DNA of 64,000 nucleotides from an uncultured Selenomonas sp. (lineage in GTDB: Bacteria; Bacillota; Negativicutes; Selenomonadales; Selenomonadaceae). Under the pieces are notes generated by a model that was given only the letters and a program-made list of their open reading frames with translations, did not search any database and was not told the origin of the DNA. Each line of letters begins with the position of its first letter. The stretch's first letter is position 1. Shown here in pieces: positions 37,928 through 46,421 of the stretch. Both the position numbers and the translations under genes were made by a program. Location: positions 1-64,000 of the forward strand of contig CAMVGU010000015.1 of the NCBI GenBank assembly GCA_947167105.1, given 5' to 3'.

Positions 37928-38731
37928 TCAAAGTCCGTAGATCCTATAGGCTGTACGCCAGAAAACATCCTCCCAATGCCCCCTGGGTACCAGCAGCTTG
38001 GTAAGCTCAATGTAATCATTCAGGTTCGCCAGGGGCCAATCCGTGCCAAACATGATTCTGTCATAGACATCGAGGTACTCCAGCCAGCCCCTCAACATCC
38101 TGTGATATGCCCGTCCCTGCCGCTTCAGCCTGGCCCAGTCCCTGACCTTGCCCTCCAGGAGTCCTGACAAATCCGCAGCCACATTCCGATTCTTTTCCAG
38201 GACTGCCACCGCATCCTCCAGCCAGGGATTGCCGAAATGGCACATTACGAACTGCACCCCAGGCCACTTGGCAGCGGCTTCATCTAGCGTCAGGGGATGG
38301 CTGTATTTCAGGAGTCCCATGCCGGCAGCCGTCAGCCCGGTATGGATGGCAACAGGCTTGCGGTATTTCTCAGCCAGTGCATAGATGGGAGCCAGGCCGT
38401 CATCCCAGACATAGAAGTAATTATAGCCCGGATAAAGCTTCACCCCTACGCAATTCTTCTTCTTCAAATGTTCCTCCACCTGGCTGGCCTGACCCCTGGC
38501 CTCGCTGCCCTGCATAGCCATCCTGTCCAGGCCGACACAGTAGCGCAGGAACGGAGGATAGTCCCCCTGCTCAAGCAGGGGGCCGTTGCCCATGACCACG
38601 CCTGCTACCACTCCCAGTTCCCTGTACACTGCCTCCAGGTGCCCGGCGGAATTTTCATGCCCTGCCTCCAGCGCCAGCTGATCAAATTCCCGTATCTGCA
38701 TGAAATGCAGATGTGCATCTACAATCTTCAT
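37928..38731 (-). CDS. Amidohydrolase (TIM-barrel, metal-dependent) family protein
   Basis: The 267-residue protein begins 'MKIVDAHLHFM' (metal-binding HxH), continues with 'VGVKLYPGYNYFYVWDD', 'PVAIHTGLT', 'VQFVMCHFGNPW' and ends with 'RIMFGTDWPLAN' (catalytic Asp). This is the amidohydrolase_2 (ACMSD-like) layout; these are hydrolases or decarboxylases. Substrate unknown. AAAGGA precedes the ATG by 7 nt; the upstream extension is not conserved-looking. Confidence 0.82.
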   Translation of the reverse strand: MKIVDAHLHFMQIREFDQLALEAGHENSAGHLEAVYRELGVVAGVVMGNGPLLEQGDYPPFLRYCVGLDRMAMQGSEARGQASQVEEHLKKKNCVGVKLYPGYNYFYVWDDGLAPIYALAEKYRKPVAIHTGLTAAGMGLLKYSHPLTLDEAAAKWPGVQFVMCHFGNPWLEDAVAVLEKNRNVAADLSGLLEGKVRDWARLKRQGRAYHRMLRGWLEYLDVYDRIMFGTDWPLANLNDYIELTKLLVPRGHWEDVFWRTAYRIYGL

Positions 38732-38867
38732 AATGTCATCCTTTCTTGCTCCATTGCTCCCCTGCAAAAAAGCGGCAAACGGTAGAAACACCGCCTGCTC
38801 GTATAGAATATTTCTATACAATATGATTTCGTGGCTATCCCCGGTGTTTCAGCAGAAGAAGGCTTCA

Positions 38868-38889
38868 CATAAAATACCGGTATTTTATG
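38868..38889. repeat. Perfect 22-bp palindrome
   Basis: CATAAAATACC and its exact complement meet without a loop. It lies at the left edge of the AT-rich island beside the group II intron remnant. No flanking transposon is visible. Confidence 0.6.
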
Positions 38890-38994
38890 AATTATTTGAT
38901 ACCTTATCCTGACCTTATTCCAATGTTTCCAGTAGATTGCTCGTATCCATTCACGGTGCCACTCAACCACCTGTTTAAGCATCTCCTCCACCAT
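38881..38994 (-). pseudogene. Remnant of a group II intron maturase (C-terminal piece)
   Basis: Only about 38 codons remain, with 'WHREWIRAIYWKHWNKVRIRYQ', which resembles the maturase-specific domain of group II intron reverse transcriptases (W-RR-IR--YWKQWK--RTR). There is no reverse-transcriptase domain upstream, where rloB begins immediately (its stop is at 38996). It marks the left edge of the accessory island. The match is short, so the call is tentative. Confidence 0.4.
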
Positions 38995-38995
38995 C

Positions 38996-39976
38996 TTATA
39001 CGCGAAGTTCTTGAAAAAGTATTCCTATCCTGCTGCCGACTTCATTTATCAGCAACGCTTCATCTTCACAGAACATCTTTTCGTTTTCTATAGCATCAGG
39101 CACCCTGCTTATAATTTTTGCGACGTCATAGTTATTTTTTGTATATCCTGCCAACAAGCCACGGAGTTTATTTTCTGCATAAGTTCTTCTTGGTGTCTTG
39201 CGATTTCCGTAAGACTTTTTATTCTCTAGCAATTTCTTCTTTTCTTCATCGCTCAAATTCCTAGACTCTTGAAAATGTAACAAAAGCCAAAACTCGAAGC
39301 ATGGATTCGAAACATAAAAACCATACTTATTTTTTTTGCAAATCTCCATTGTCTCCCTATACTGGTCTTCTTTAAAACTCTTTCTATCACGATCAACAAT
39401 AAAACAAACCTTATCTAACTCTGGATCATACGTAATATTATGATTAAGCGCTATTCCTTCACCAATATTGATTACAATTTCTGGCCAGCTGAACTGTTTA
39501 TCCATTCTTGATATCAAGGATGATATTATTTCCTGGCAATCACTATCTATATTATCCTTATTAATTTTCCTACTTAAATCATCACCCCATAATTTTTGAC
39601 CTATCGCCTTTAAGTTAAACCATATCTTCTCCTTTACATTTTCTTTATCTAAAAAACTACATTTGTCTATCAAGTCCCCCATAATCCATCCCAACAATTT
39701 CTCACGCGAAATATCTTCTACCTCTGATAAATTTACGTCTTCTATAAATATTTCCACCAACTTCTTTGGATTACTGGTTCCCTGCTCATAATATTCACGC
39801 TCTATAGGGATTAAATCTAACAAATCATTAATGTTAAGGGATTTCCTACACTCTATCACTTTATCGAAATATATCTTCTCTGTCTTTTCTCCTTCAAATA
39901 CAAGAAAATATTTTCTGTGCGGTTCTCTGTCTTTCTTATCCCGAGTGCGCACTCCAAAATTTCTTCTTTCCCTCAT
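38996..39976 (-). CDS. rloB: RloB-like abortive-infection protein
   Basis: 326-residue protein of the RloB/AbiLii type. N-terminal 'YFLVFEGEKTEKIYFD' is the family opening; the middle has 'KVCFIVDRDRKSFKEDQYRETMEIC', and 'GFYVSNPCFEFWLLLHF' is the strongest hallmark. The acidic Glu (EGEKTE) and DRD positions recall a Toprim-like metal site, which would make it the nuclease-type effector. It is 4 nt downstream of the ATPase gene and is AT-rich like it. Proposed role: phage defence with RloA. Confidence 0.85.
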   Translation of the reverse strand: MRERRNFGVRTRDKKDREPHRKYFLVFEGEKTEKIYFDKVIECRKSLNINDLLDLIPIEREYYEQGTSNPKKLVEIFIEDVNLSEVEDISREKLLGWIMGDLIDKCSFLDKENVKEKIWFNLKAIGQKLWGDDLSRKINKDNIDSDCQEIISSLISRMDKQFSWPEIVINIGEGIALNHNITYDPELDKVCFIVDRDRKSFKEDQYRETMEICKKNKYGFYVSNPCFEFWLLLHFQESRNLSDEEKKKLLENKKSYGNRKTPRRTYAENKLRGLLAGYTKNNYDVAKIISRVPDAIENEKMFCEDEALLINEVGSRIGILFQELRV

Positions 39977-39980
39977 AGCT

Positions 39981-41372
39981 TCAAGCCTCCTCTACTGGAA
40001 ACAATGTACTAAATAAGGGAATGCCACCATACCGCCCTTCCAAATATGCCTTGTCAACTTTTTTATCAAAGCGAATATTATATTCATCCAACGAATAAAT
40101 ATCAGCAGCACCATTCTCACTCTTGTTGATCATCCAAATTTCATCCTGTCGCAATAGGTCAAAATCCATAAGTCTAGATTCATGTGTAGTAACAACAAGC
40201 TGCACATTTCTATTTTTTGCCAGCGCCAAATATTCCTTTACAAAACGATACGTAAGACTTGGGTGGAGACATCTATCCAATTCATCTATCACATAAACCT
40301 TATCCTCAGCCGCAAGGAGTATTTCAATCAAGTCAAAGAGTCTTTGGGTACCATCAGATTCCTCATTCATATTAAACAGTTCCGATTTATCATTGTGAAC
40401 AAATTTAACAGTCCTGAATTCTATTTTCTCACCTTCACTGATAAGAATAAAGAACATCCCATTAGAACCTTTAATAATCATAGACACTTCTTCTGGATGT
40501 TTATCTTTAATTTCTTGTGAAACCTTTTCTATCGCTATCTTAACCCTACGTATTTCTTCAGGCGGCATATTCCCGAAAACATCTTCTATGTTAACTTTCA
40601 ACATTTGACAATCAGTAATGCCTGTGCCGAATGCCCCCAGCAGCCTGCAAACTTCCTTAACCTTATCATTGTCCGCTTTTATTAAATATCCGTAATAAGA
40701 AATCGGATACTGCGGATAAATTATTTCCAAATTCTTCGCAAACCATTCATAGACAGCCCTATAAATATATATAGGACTGTCTTCAACATAAAGATTATCC
40801 TTGTTTCTGTTCATTATAGGCAAAAACAAGGTTGTAGGATCTTTCTGTACATCCTCAGCGTAAATAGTTAGCCGACTGCGAAGCTCCTCCGATATATTTT
40901 CAAAATCTTTGAATATCTCCGTCTCACCGTTTAAGATATCACGTGAAAATATCACTTTTTCTTCATCATTTTTTAGTTCCACTAGCCATTCGGATATAAA
41001 TTGCCCTTCTGAAAGCAATACTTCAAAACCATACGTATAATATCTATCTTTTAATTTGATTTCCACTTCGAAATATGACGGTTTGCGTTTATTTTCCGAA
41101 TCATTTTTGCAGTACATCGAGCTATATCCAGCAGGCAAATTATTACTAAGAACGGTGTGCTTCATAACCCCCATAGCTCTTACAAAGCTGGATTTTCCAG
41201 AAGCATTTGCTCCATATATAGCAGCAAATTTCAGCAGCTTTATATTGCCATCATCAAAAACGTGGTCCTTTTTCTTTCTCGCTTTGCCTGCCAGCATAGA
41301 AAATTCTTCACTTTTCCCATCATTTCTAGCAGAAAATATCATAAAATTCTTTACATTGAACCTTATCAGCAT
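39981..41372 (-). CDS. rloA: RloA-like AAA ATPase of an abortive-infection system
   Basis: 463-residue ABC/AAA-type ATPase. It starts 'MLIRFNVKNFMIFSARN' (typical for OLD/RloA-like proteins), has the P-loop 'IYGANASGKSSFVRAM', and C-terminal Walker B and following strand 'KVYVIDELDRCLHPSLTYRFVKEYL' and 'VQLVVTTHESRLMD'. Lies with rloB as a two-gene unit. By analogy with AbiL/RloAB and PARIS-like pairs, the ATPase is the likely sensor and holds the partner inactive; this is inference. Confidence 0.88.
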   Translation of the reverse strand: MLIRFNVKNFMIFSARNDGKSEEFSMLAGKARKKKDHVFDDGNIKLLKFAAIYGANASGKSSFVRAMGVMKHTVLSNNLPAGYSSMYCKNDSENKRKPSYFEVEIKLKDRYYTYGFEVLLSEGQFISEWLVELKNDEEKVIFSRDILNGETEIFKDFENISEELRSRLTIYAEDVQKDPTTLFLPIMNRNKDNLYVEDSPIYIYRAVYEWFAKNLEIIYPQYPISYYGYLIKADNDKVKEVCRLLGAFGTGITDCQMLKVNIEDVFGNMPPEEIRRVKIAIEKVSQEIKDKHPEEVSMIIKGSNGMFFILISEGEKIEFRTVKFVHNDKSELFNMNEESDGTQRLFDLIEILLAAEDKVYVIDELDRCLHPSLTYRFVKEYLALAKNRNVQLVVTTHESRLMDFDLLRQDEIWMINKSENGAADIYSLDEYNIRFDKKVDKAYLEGRYGGIPLFSTLFPVEEA

Positions 41373-41395
41373 CCTAACATCACCTCTTAGTTAAG

Positions 41396-41418
41396 CTTAT
41401 GTGATTTTTTCACATAAG
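41396..41418. promoter_or_regulatory. Inverted repeat in the rloA promoter region (candidate operator)
   Basis: CTTATGTGA-TTTTT-TCACATAAG: perfect 9-bp arms around five T's, 23 nt upstream of the rloA ATG. A -35-like TTGACT on the minus strand (41417-41422) overlaps its outer edge; no clear -10 is visible. It could be a repressor site or a hairpin in the leader. Confidence 0.5.
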
Positions 41419-41439
41419 TCAATAGATAAGTTTCTCAAA

Positions 41440-42534
41440 TTATATATGATAAGCCTCATGGAACCCTGTGCCCTTGCGGATGTCCTGTGAGAGTGCGATA
41501 AAGCCCTCGCCGTCTACGGTTTCGGCATAGCCTTCCACCGTGACAGTCACACGCTGGTCAATGCCATGCTCCCGCTTCGCCTTGGAAAGTTCCTCGTCCG
41601 TTGCGGTAAGGCTATCATGCAGGGTAGCCGTCACTTTCTGGCCGTTAGGCATAGTGAATGTAAGCTTGTTGCCGCTCTCCTGCACCTTGGCACCGGGGAA
41701 AGCCTCGATGGTTTCGGCTTTCAGTTCTTCCATGCTGCGGGCATTAGAAAAGGCACCCTGTCTAATAGAGTGCCCTTTGGTTTTCGTCAGCAATCCTATG
41801 CTGTAGTCTATTTCTTTTTGGAGAATGTCTTGCCAGAACTTATGCGCATCGTCCTTTTCGCCGTCAATAATTAACGGCCTAGTGTCTTTAAGGTCTGCAA
41901 AAGCTCCTTCGCTTTCTCTGCCTTCAGTCCCATCACGTCCTGCATTAGTTGCAGCCTCTCCTCGTCTGTTGCCTGTATCTCCCCGTGAATCTTCATACTC
42001 TGCTCCGAAGTCATTTTCAAAACACCTCCTAGCGTAATAAATCTCTGCCGCCAGCTTTGCTAAGGTCTCATCGAACAATCCACGCCCATTAGATTCGTTG
42101 GTTGCATTAAAAGTAGTTATACGGCTCAATATTGTAGGCAATTCATCACGCTTAATTTCATTGCCTTCACGCCTTGCCCTCGCTACATCTGCTTTAATGC
42201 CCGTCCTAAGCCGGTATCTAATTTTGTCCTTCTCAGGCAAATACCTTTCAGCAAGTGCTCTCATTGCCCGTCTAGTAGCTTCAAGCAATGTTGCAGAATC
42301 CACTTCCCTGCTTACACTATACCGCCTATTGTCGGAATTGTCAAGCGAATATTTCCTGTTGCTTGAAGTTTTTTCTTCATTGATAGCCGTATCCAGCTCT
42401 TGCACAAAGGCATTTCTATCCTCCGGCGTGTGGAAGCGATATACCCCCTCCAGGGGGGCATAGTAACCATTATGTTTCCGTACTACGTCAATAATATCGT
42501 TCGCAATCCTTGTTATGCACCTGGTAGCCATCAA
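41440..42534 (-). pseudogene. Decayed multidomain mobile-element protein, C-terminal fragment
   Basis: The 364-codon open frame looks like an internal piece of the very large polyvalent proteins of phages and integrative elements: repetitive 'RRYSVSREVD', a helical part, and 'SQDIRKGTGFHEAYHI', the start of a zincin-like metalloprotease (HEAYH) cut off immediately after the first metal motif. The frame overlaps the methylase-like fragment by 47 nt in another phase. The truncation point is next to the rloAB promoter, suggesting insertion of that pair here. Confidence 0.6.
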
Positions 42535-43033
42535 TCATGCTCTGCCCAAAAGTAATATTGGAGATAGCCAAATCAAAGTAGTTATCTGCCGCCGCAGACT
42601 TCTGGAACCACTTATGCTCCACAAAAGCATCGGGATAAAGCATTTTCCCCAACCGGGAAGTAAGGTCATCAAGCTCCACGCCACGGAGAGTAGTCTTCTC
42701 CATCATGTCCCGTGGCATAGTGCCGAGGAAATTGCCCACACCCATAGACGGGTCAAGGATTCTGCCGCCCTTGAATCCCAAATGAGAAATACCTTCCCAT
42801 ATCGCCCGAATCAGCTTCGGAGGCGTATAGAAGGCATCATTGATAGTAGACCTTGCGGCCTTATATTCTTCTTCCGTCAGCAGTTCACGAATCTCTTTAT
42901 TCATGTCACTGCCTTCGATGAATGCACCCTTAAGGCCGCCCCAGCCATTATAGCCTGCAAGAATCTCCTGCTCGGCAGGCGTGGGCATACGTTCATCCGC
43001 TTCAAGCTGTTTCAGCAGCTTGATAGCCTCCAC
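42488..43033 (-). pseudogene. Decayed mobile-element protein, N6-methylase-like fragment
   Basis: 181 codons matching the N-terminal part of the helicase/adenine-methylase proteins of integrative elements: 'PTPAEQEILAGYNGWGGL', 'AFYTPPKLIRAIWEGISHLGFKGGRILDPSMGVGNFLGTMP' (SAM-binding motif I with DPSMGVGNF) and 'LAISNITFGQ' (in place of NPPY/NVPF). The helicase half is missing. A one-base frame change near 43035-43050 joins it to the upstream fragment: the other phase reads GNVEAIKLLKQLEADERM directly. Confidence 0.65.
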
Positions 43034-44310
43034 ATTCCCGTGGGTGACGGGTGAGCCTCGACCTCAGTCAGCGGTATCTCTGGCTGATTTCCTCGTTTAT
43101 CAGCTCCCTTGCCTGCTGCCTCTTCCAGTTCAGCTCCTGCTCGTACTCCAGCGGACTGAGATTCTTCGGAATGTTCCTGGCCATCGTCTCTACCATTCTC
43201 CGCTCCTTCTCGTCCATCCCGTCCAGAAACTTCTCCAGTTCCTTCACGTTGGTCTTCTCGGCCTCCTCCGGGTTCCATGTCTCCATGTCCTCCATCAGGG
43301 CGGCTGCTCTCTCCTTGTTGCTCATTGCTGCTCTCCTCCTCACCATCAGCTTTTACTGTGTTGTTCTCCGTCCCTGCTGGCTTCTCCTGCTGGCTCCCGG
43401 AATCTTTCTGCGTGACTTCCTGCTGCCCCTGTGGTATACTAGAGGTAACAGAAGGTGCAGGGATGGACGGAGTGCCGAGGGCCTCATTTGAGGATTCTGG
43501 TTCCGTAGATACGACTGCACCTTTTTTATTTTCCTCCGTAGGCAACGTGTGGTTGTAGTACTGAATACTCCCATCGTTACGCTTTACCAGAGTAATATTG
43601 ACCGGCGTATCTTTTCCATCAATCACTGCCGAGGTATGGAGGTAGTAGAAGAACTCCCCATCGTGCTTGTCCTCAGAGGATTCCTTGCCATCAATATCAG
43701 TAGCGTTTTCAATAAGCGTAGGCAAATGCCTCACTAGAAGCAGCTTATGCTCTTTTGCGCTACTGTTCTTAATTTCACGCTTGCAAGCCCCGGTGAAGTT
43801 GACCAGACCATTTTCGTCTATGTCAATTCTCCCTAATGCAGCATTATTGACACTTGTCCCCTGCAAATGGTCAGCGTAATACTGAACCGCCTTCTTCCGC
43901 AGTTCCTTGACATCCTTATACTCGCCGAACTCCTTGCCCGTCACAACAACTTCACCGCCCTTGCTGGCCTTGTTGCTGTCAATATTCGACACCTTGCCCG
44001 CTGCCTCCTGCCCGCCATCCGTGGCGGCTTTTTTATTCTGGCCCTGTTCCTTGGCAGTCTCCTGCTTTGGCTCGCCGTTCTCGTCCAGGCTCTCAGTGTA
44101 GTTGTTCAAGATAAGGTGGTTGTAATACTCACATACAGCCTTGCTTGCCTTGTTGCCGTGTACATAGTAAGTTTTGCCCTGTGCAGGTACTTTTTTTAGG
44201 CTGTACCTGCCCTTGCGTTCCTGCGGCCTCCTGTGCGGTCTGAGATGGTGTTTCGCCAAAATAACTCGTAAGCAAAAAATTATTATGGAGTTATGCCCAT
44301 GGCTTTGCAT
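43012..44310 (-). pseudogene. Decayed mobile-element protein, N-terminal nuclease-like fragment
   Basis: 432 codons. The recognisable part, about residues 125-260, contains 'NGLVNFTGACKREIKNSSAKEHKLLLVRHLPTLIENA' and 'FYYLHTSAVIDGKDTPVNITLVKRNDGSIQYYNH', resembling the phage Barnase-EndoU-ColicinE5/D-RelE-like (PBECR) nuclease domains found in polyvalent proteins. A long low-complexity linker rich in E, G, Q, S follows. The far N-terminus, read through 44200-44310, is probably not native. Together with the two fragments downstream this is one broken gene. Confidence 0.6.
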
Positions 44311-44384
44311 ATCTTAACCAGTGTATCTGCCCTTAGCTCTGAATGGTCATTAAGCATATCATTAAAAGTAGTATTTCTTGGACT
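44283..44384 (-). pseudogene. Fragment of a phage-type XRE/Cro regulator
   Basis: In one minus-strand frame, ending in a stop at 44283-44285, the sequence reads NTTFNDMLNDHSELRADTL followed by VKICKAMGITP, resembling the second half of a Cro/CI helix-turn-helix. Upstream it is interrupted by stops in all phases. Divergent from the XRE fragment at 44502, as lysogeny regulators often are. Confidence 0.4.
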
Positions 44385-44501
44385 TCATGGTTATGGTACG
44401 CTTCCCATTTCCTCAGAAGTTAACAAAATCCTAAACTTCTTGGAAAAAAATTCTAATTTCTCTGGAAGTATGGTATTATAAGACATAGGGAGGTGTTTCG
44501 T

Positions 44502-44633
44502 ATGACACTAGGGGAAAGATTGCGTCAAGCCCGTACTCGCACAGAAATGACGCAAACAGAAGTGCAGAAAAGGACTAATATCAATTCAAAAACTTTGTCG
44601 AACTGGGAAAATAACGATACCCATGCCCACTAG
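44502..44633 (+). pseudogene. Truncated XRE-family regulator
   Basis: 43 codons: MTLGERLRQARTRTEMTQTE, then 'VQKRTNINSKTLSNWENND', a canonical first part of a HTH_3 domain, then a stop. GGGAGG precedes the ATG. The rest of the domain and any C-terminal part are gone; 11 nt before its stop the ImmA-like fragment begins in another phase. Confidence 0.65.
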
Positions 44634-44814
44634 ACAACATGCAGCGTGTTTCGTTGACGGCGACGGCTTTTACAACATCTACCTGAACCAGAACGATACC
44701 CGCGAACAAAACATTGAAGCTTTTCACCACGAACTGGCGTACATCAAAGGCAGAGACTGGTTGGCCTGCGAGACTGCTGACAACATAGAGTATGAGAGAC
44801 ACATGATGGAGTGA
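44623..44814 (+). pseudogene. Fragment of an ImmA/IrrE-like metallopeptidase
   Basis: 63 codons containing 'NIYLNQNDTREQNIEAFHHELAYIKGRDWL', like the zinc motif region of ImmA/IrrE-type phage proteins (HHELAHI). The third metal His is replaced by Tyr (HELAY), so even the fragment is inactive. An internal deletion seems to have fused the XRE start to this end. Confidence 0.55.
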
Positions 44815-45167
44815 TTAGTTTGTTAGATACGATTATTAATAAACTAGGCGAAGGCCCTGGTGGCTGTCTTTTATTTCTTGGGGTACTGGTGGCAGCAAAT
44901 TTCCTATTCATGGCTTTGCCATATGCTGTAATGATTGCTGTAATCATTACAATATGCACCTACTGGTATAAATTGTTTGTGATTTTGCCGACCGCATGGC
45001 GCATAGTTCTGGTTATTGCCTCCCTCGTGATAGCAGATTATTTCAATACTCACCGTGACAATTTCGTTATGTTATTCGGCGTTGCATGTCTTATTGCTGT
45101 ATTTTATATGCTTGCAAAGACAAACACCTACCATGGTCAAGAAGATGATTTTCACAACAACAACTAA
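44811..45167 (+). CDS. Small membrane protein of unknown function
   Basis: 118 residues, starting at a GTG that overlaps the stop of the preceding fragment (GTGA). It has three to four hydrophobic segments ('CLLFLGVLVAANFLFMAL', 'YAVMIAVIITICTYWY', 'AWRIVLVIASLVIADYF', 'FVMLFGVACLIAVFYMLA') and a hydrophilic tail ending in N residues. I do not recognise the family. Intact small gene in the island. Confidence 0.6.
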   Translation: MISLLDTIINKLGEGPGGCLLFLGVLVAANFLFMALPYAVMIAVIITICTYWYKLFVILPTAWRIVLVIASLVIADYFNTHRDNFVMLFGVACLIAVFYMLAKTNTYHGQEDDFHNNN

Positions 45168-45206
45168 AAAGCCCACGGCATAAGCCGTGAGACACAGAAA
45201 GGATGA

Positions 45207-45434
45207 ATGACCATGACCATTACACTGAACTACCAGCCCGCCGACATGGAACTACTCAAGGCGCAAGCTGCCGCTGCCAATGAAAGTGTTGAAGACTTCA
45301 TTGTGAAAGCCTCCATGAAGGCTGCCAACAACGCCGCTTATCTTGCCAAGCTAAAGAAATCAGACGAGGAAATCCGCCAAGGCAACGTTGTCAGGTTCAC
45401 TGATGAAGAATGGGAGAAGTACAAGCGAAAATAG
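45207..45434 (+). CDS. Antitoxin-like RHH/helical protein, solitary
   Basis: 75 residues starting MTMTITLNYQPADMELLKAQ; the start 'TITLNYQPADMELLKAQAAAANESVEDFIV' looks like a short ribbon-helix-helix antitoxin and the tail 'EEIRQGNVVRFTDEEWEKYKRK' like a toxin-binding segment. No toxin gene follows; the next 30 nt lead into a MITE. AAAGGA precedes the start; the second ATG (two codons in) is possible. Confidence 0.55.
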   Translation: MTMTITLNYQPADMELLKAQAAAANESVEDFIVKASMKAANNAAYLAKLKKSDEEIRQGNVVRFTDEEWEKYKRK

Positions 45435-45465
45435 CTGATATGCTAGTATGACCAAATATAATAAG

Positions 45466-45694
45466 CTCAACTTTCCCAGCTTGAAAATCAGCACAACTCC
45501 TTGCAGTATAAGGCTTCGTGCGACAAAAAATAGGTCACTTGACATAAACGGAGTGCCACTTTGATGAATTATGCTATTCCCCGTAAATACTGGCAATATG
45601 CAATTCGGATCATTGTGTCAAGCAATCTAATGCAAATGCCACAATGCCTGTCTGGATGAGGGTTCATGCCCATTTTTTTGCTGGGAAAGTTGAG
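45466..45694. mobile_element. 229-bp MITE with 15-bp terminal inverted repeats
   Basis: The ends are CTCAACTTTCCCAGC (45466-45480) and its exact complement (45680-45694). Both ends are flanked by TAATAAG (45459-45465 and 45695-45701), a perfect 7-bp target-site duplication. The interior has no credible coding sequence. It occupies most of the 433-nt gap between 45435 and 45867; the remaining part (45702-45867) is the AT-rich leader of the next gene. Confidence 0.85.
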
Positions 45695-45867
45695 TAATAA
45701 GCTTTATGTTTGATAAGCGATATATCCAGAATTTTCATAGGTGAGTTCAGGAAATATAGAGTAAATGTATTTGACTTGAGTCATACTAGGCAATTTGTAG
45801 TCAGTGTGTAGTCAAAGCCGCATATACAAACTGCTAAAACCTTTATTTTCAAGGGAGGAAAAGCATT

Positions 45868-46149
45868 ATGAAAAAGAACATGAAATTATTCATTGTCCTC
45901 AAGACTGAGTACGGCTCCGGCGAGGAGAACGTCTACTCCTCCATCCTCAACATCACTTCCAGCAAGAGCACAGCCGAAACCTTCAAAGCCCATTTCGAGG
46001 AAGAATTCTATGAGGAAATACACACCCCCCACAACGGACGCTGGGTTTCCGTGCAGATGCACCAGGCCCTGATTCAGATTGATGATGAGGTCATTGCCCC
46101 CGAATGGTTCATACGCTTCCTGGACGATAAAACATTGAAAGAATTCTGA
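45868..46149 (+). CDS. Hypothetical protein
   Basis: 93 residues, acidic, starting MKKNMKLFIVLKTEYGSGEENVYSS. It has no membrane segment or family I know. GGGAGG 8 nt before the ATG and good codon use (C/G at third positions) suggest a real, chromosome-adapted gene unlike the AT-rich genes of the island. It may belong to the host backbone on the tRNA side. Confidence 0.6.
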   Translation: MKKNMKLFIVLKTEYGSGEENVYSSILNITSSKSTAETFKAHFEEEFYEEIHTPHNGRWVSVQMHQALIQIDDEVIAPEWFIRFLDDKTLKEF

Positions 46150-46163
46150 TACTACACCCGCAG

Positions 46164-46197
46164 AAAAAAGGCCAGCTCTCAGAGGGAGCTGGCCTTT
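46164..46197. terminator. Bidirectional terminator of 45868-46149 and tRNA-Pro
   Basis: AAAGGCCAGCTC / GAGCTGGCCTTT stem with six A's to the left, giving T6 on the minus strand just past the tRNA. Confidence 0.85.
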
Positions 46198-46209
46198 GCT
46201 GTGCCTTAA

Positions 46210-46286
<77 letters not shown>

Positions 46287-46311
46287 ATGATGTGCATTAA
46301 CGATACGAAAT

Positions 46312-46340
46312 AGTATACTCCACCATGACAGGAATTGCAA
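46312..46340 (-). promoter_or_regulatory. Promoter of tRNA-Pro
   Basis: Minus strand: -35 TTGCAA (46335-46340), 17-nt spacer, -10 TATACT (46312-46317), 25 nt before the mature 5' end. Confidence 0.72.
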
Positions 46341-46366
46341 ATATTTTTGTTCACCCTCGTGGACAC

Positions 46367-46408
46367 GAACAGCAGCCGATTGATGTTCCAATCAACCGGC
46401 TGCTGTTC
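46367..46408 (-). terminator. Hairpin at the end of the pel-like operon
   Basis: An 18-bp stem, GAACAGCAGCCG-TTGAT with its complement around GTTCC, 14 nt after the hydrolase stop. The T-tract is poor (TTCGTG), so it may act as a 3' stabiliser or weak terminator. Confidence 0.6.
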
Positions 46409-46421
46409 TCCTATGTGTACT

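Noticed and set aside
45207..45434. Complete type II toxin-antitoxin pair
   Set aside because: Only an antitoxin-like gene is present; the next 430 nt hold the MITE and no toxin.
45360..45596. A 78-codon frame inside the MITE, possibly a transposase remnant
   Set aside because: It crosses the element's end into the antitoxin-like gene and shows no transposase motif.
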